From the NCBI RefSeq assembly GCF_030161895.1, contig NZ_BSVB01000001.1, forward strand, positions 3,100,001-3,164,000: 64,000 nucleotides of DNA, in the 5' to 3' direction. The DNA comes from Pseudolysinimonas kribbensis (GTDB lineage Bacteria > Actinomycetota > Actinomycetes > Actinomycetales > Microbacteriaceae). Position 1 is the first letter of the stretch. Each line of letters begins with the position of its first letter. Positions 63,766-64,000 of the stretch are shown here, piece after piece. Under the pieces are notes generated by a model, which was given only the letters and a program-made list of their open reading frames with translations, ran no database searches and had not been told where the DNA came from. Both the position numbers and the translations under genes were made by a program.

Positions 63766-64000
63766 CGGGATGCCGTCCACGCCGCGTAGGTGTCGGTCGC
63801 CAGCTCGGCGCCGTCGTCGGGAACGAGGAGCGCTGCGCGAGCCGCGTGCCGAAATACGTGGCGTCCGGGTCGCCGACGACCTCTCGAGGGTCACCGAGGG
63901 CCGCGAGGCCCGTGCGGATGAACTCGTCCATCGGCAGCGCCTCCGGACCGCCGATCTCGATGACGCCGTCGAGCGGCGCACCGGCGGCGGCGCGGGCGAC
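63762..64000 (-). CDS. Second NAD(P)-binding SDR-like protein, C-terminal part only (window edge; frameshift near 63835)
   Basis: About 79 residues are inside the window; the gene continues beyond base 64000. VIEIGGPEALPMDEFIRTGLAALGDPREVVGDPDATYFGTRL aligns with the C-terminal region of the neighbour (LEIAGPERFRLDEVI...PREVLADPLARYFGARL). One C added near 63835 gives LVPDDGAELATDTYAAWTASR and the stop that overlaps the next ATG. A tandem duplication. Function as for the neighbour, unproven. Confidence 0.7.

Overview
The window is about 70% GC and almost fully coding, with short intergenic gaps and genes on both strands. The gene content points to a Gram-positive actinobacterium, most likely Microbacteriaceae. 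Reasons: tandem DUF2510/DUF4333-like membrane proteins, a DUF3516 helicase, DUF7218 and DUF7882 family proteins, a MarP-type protease, a LAATG sortase signal, a CASTOR/POLLUX-type channel, and the actinobacterial pnp - M16 peptidase - dapB - thyX gene order. At least 25 genes have a TANNNT -10 box only 6-8 nt before the start codon, the mark of leaderless transcription. The taxon is an inference; there is no rRNA gene here. I saw no tRNA, CRISPR array, prophage or insertion sequence.

Layout. 1-6.9 kb: end of an acyl-CoA synthetase, a phosphatase, two paralogous DUF2510 membrane proteins and a DUF3516 helicase. 7-11 kb: Pit phosphate transporter with a small coupled membrane protein, aspartase, a secreted or anchored unknown protein. 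11-14.4 kb: divergent ligD and ku (bacterial end joining), closed by a 61-nt hairpin. 14.5-26.4 kb: small family proteins, hydrolase, glycosyltransferase, AdaA-AlkA alkylation-repair fusion, GlcD-type oxidase, PrsW protease, DUF3137 protein, oxidoreductase, HtrA-type protease. 26.4-30.4 kb: a four-gene operon yciI - ECF42 sigma factor - marP - macrodomain, preceded by an ECF42-type promoter. 30.4-34.4 kb: two tandem APC permeases and VanZ. 34.4-37.2 kb: HxlR regulator and an LLM/FAD-oxidase fusion, with two matching palindromic operators. 37.3-49.6 kb: rpsO, then about 12 kb of accessory metabolism, transport and surface genes. 49.9-63 kb: pnp, TetR, M16 peptidase, dapB, OsmC, thyX, ArsB-like transporter and small proteins. 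The right edge cuts a tandem pair of NAD(P)-binding proteins.

Reading caution. About 24 single-base (rarely two-base) frameshifts break otherwise well conserved genes. Nearly all look like one G or C missing from a homopolymer run. The simplest reading is sequencing or assembly error, so I annotate each such locus as one CDS spanning the shift and give the likely site. Coordinates of those CDSs are the outer limits of the rebuilt gene, and stated lengths are after correction.

How the genes relate. LigD, Ku and AdaA-AlkA form a DNA-repair group. YciI, ECF42, MarP and the macrodomain protein look like an autoregulated stress unit. HxlR probably controls the flavin-dependent fusion enzyme, and ArsR the adjacent MFS exporter. 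S15, PNPase, DapB and ThyX are the core functions.
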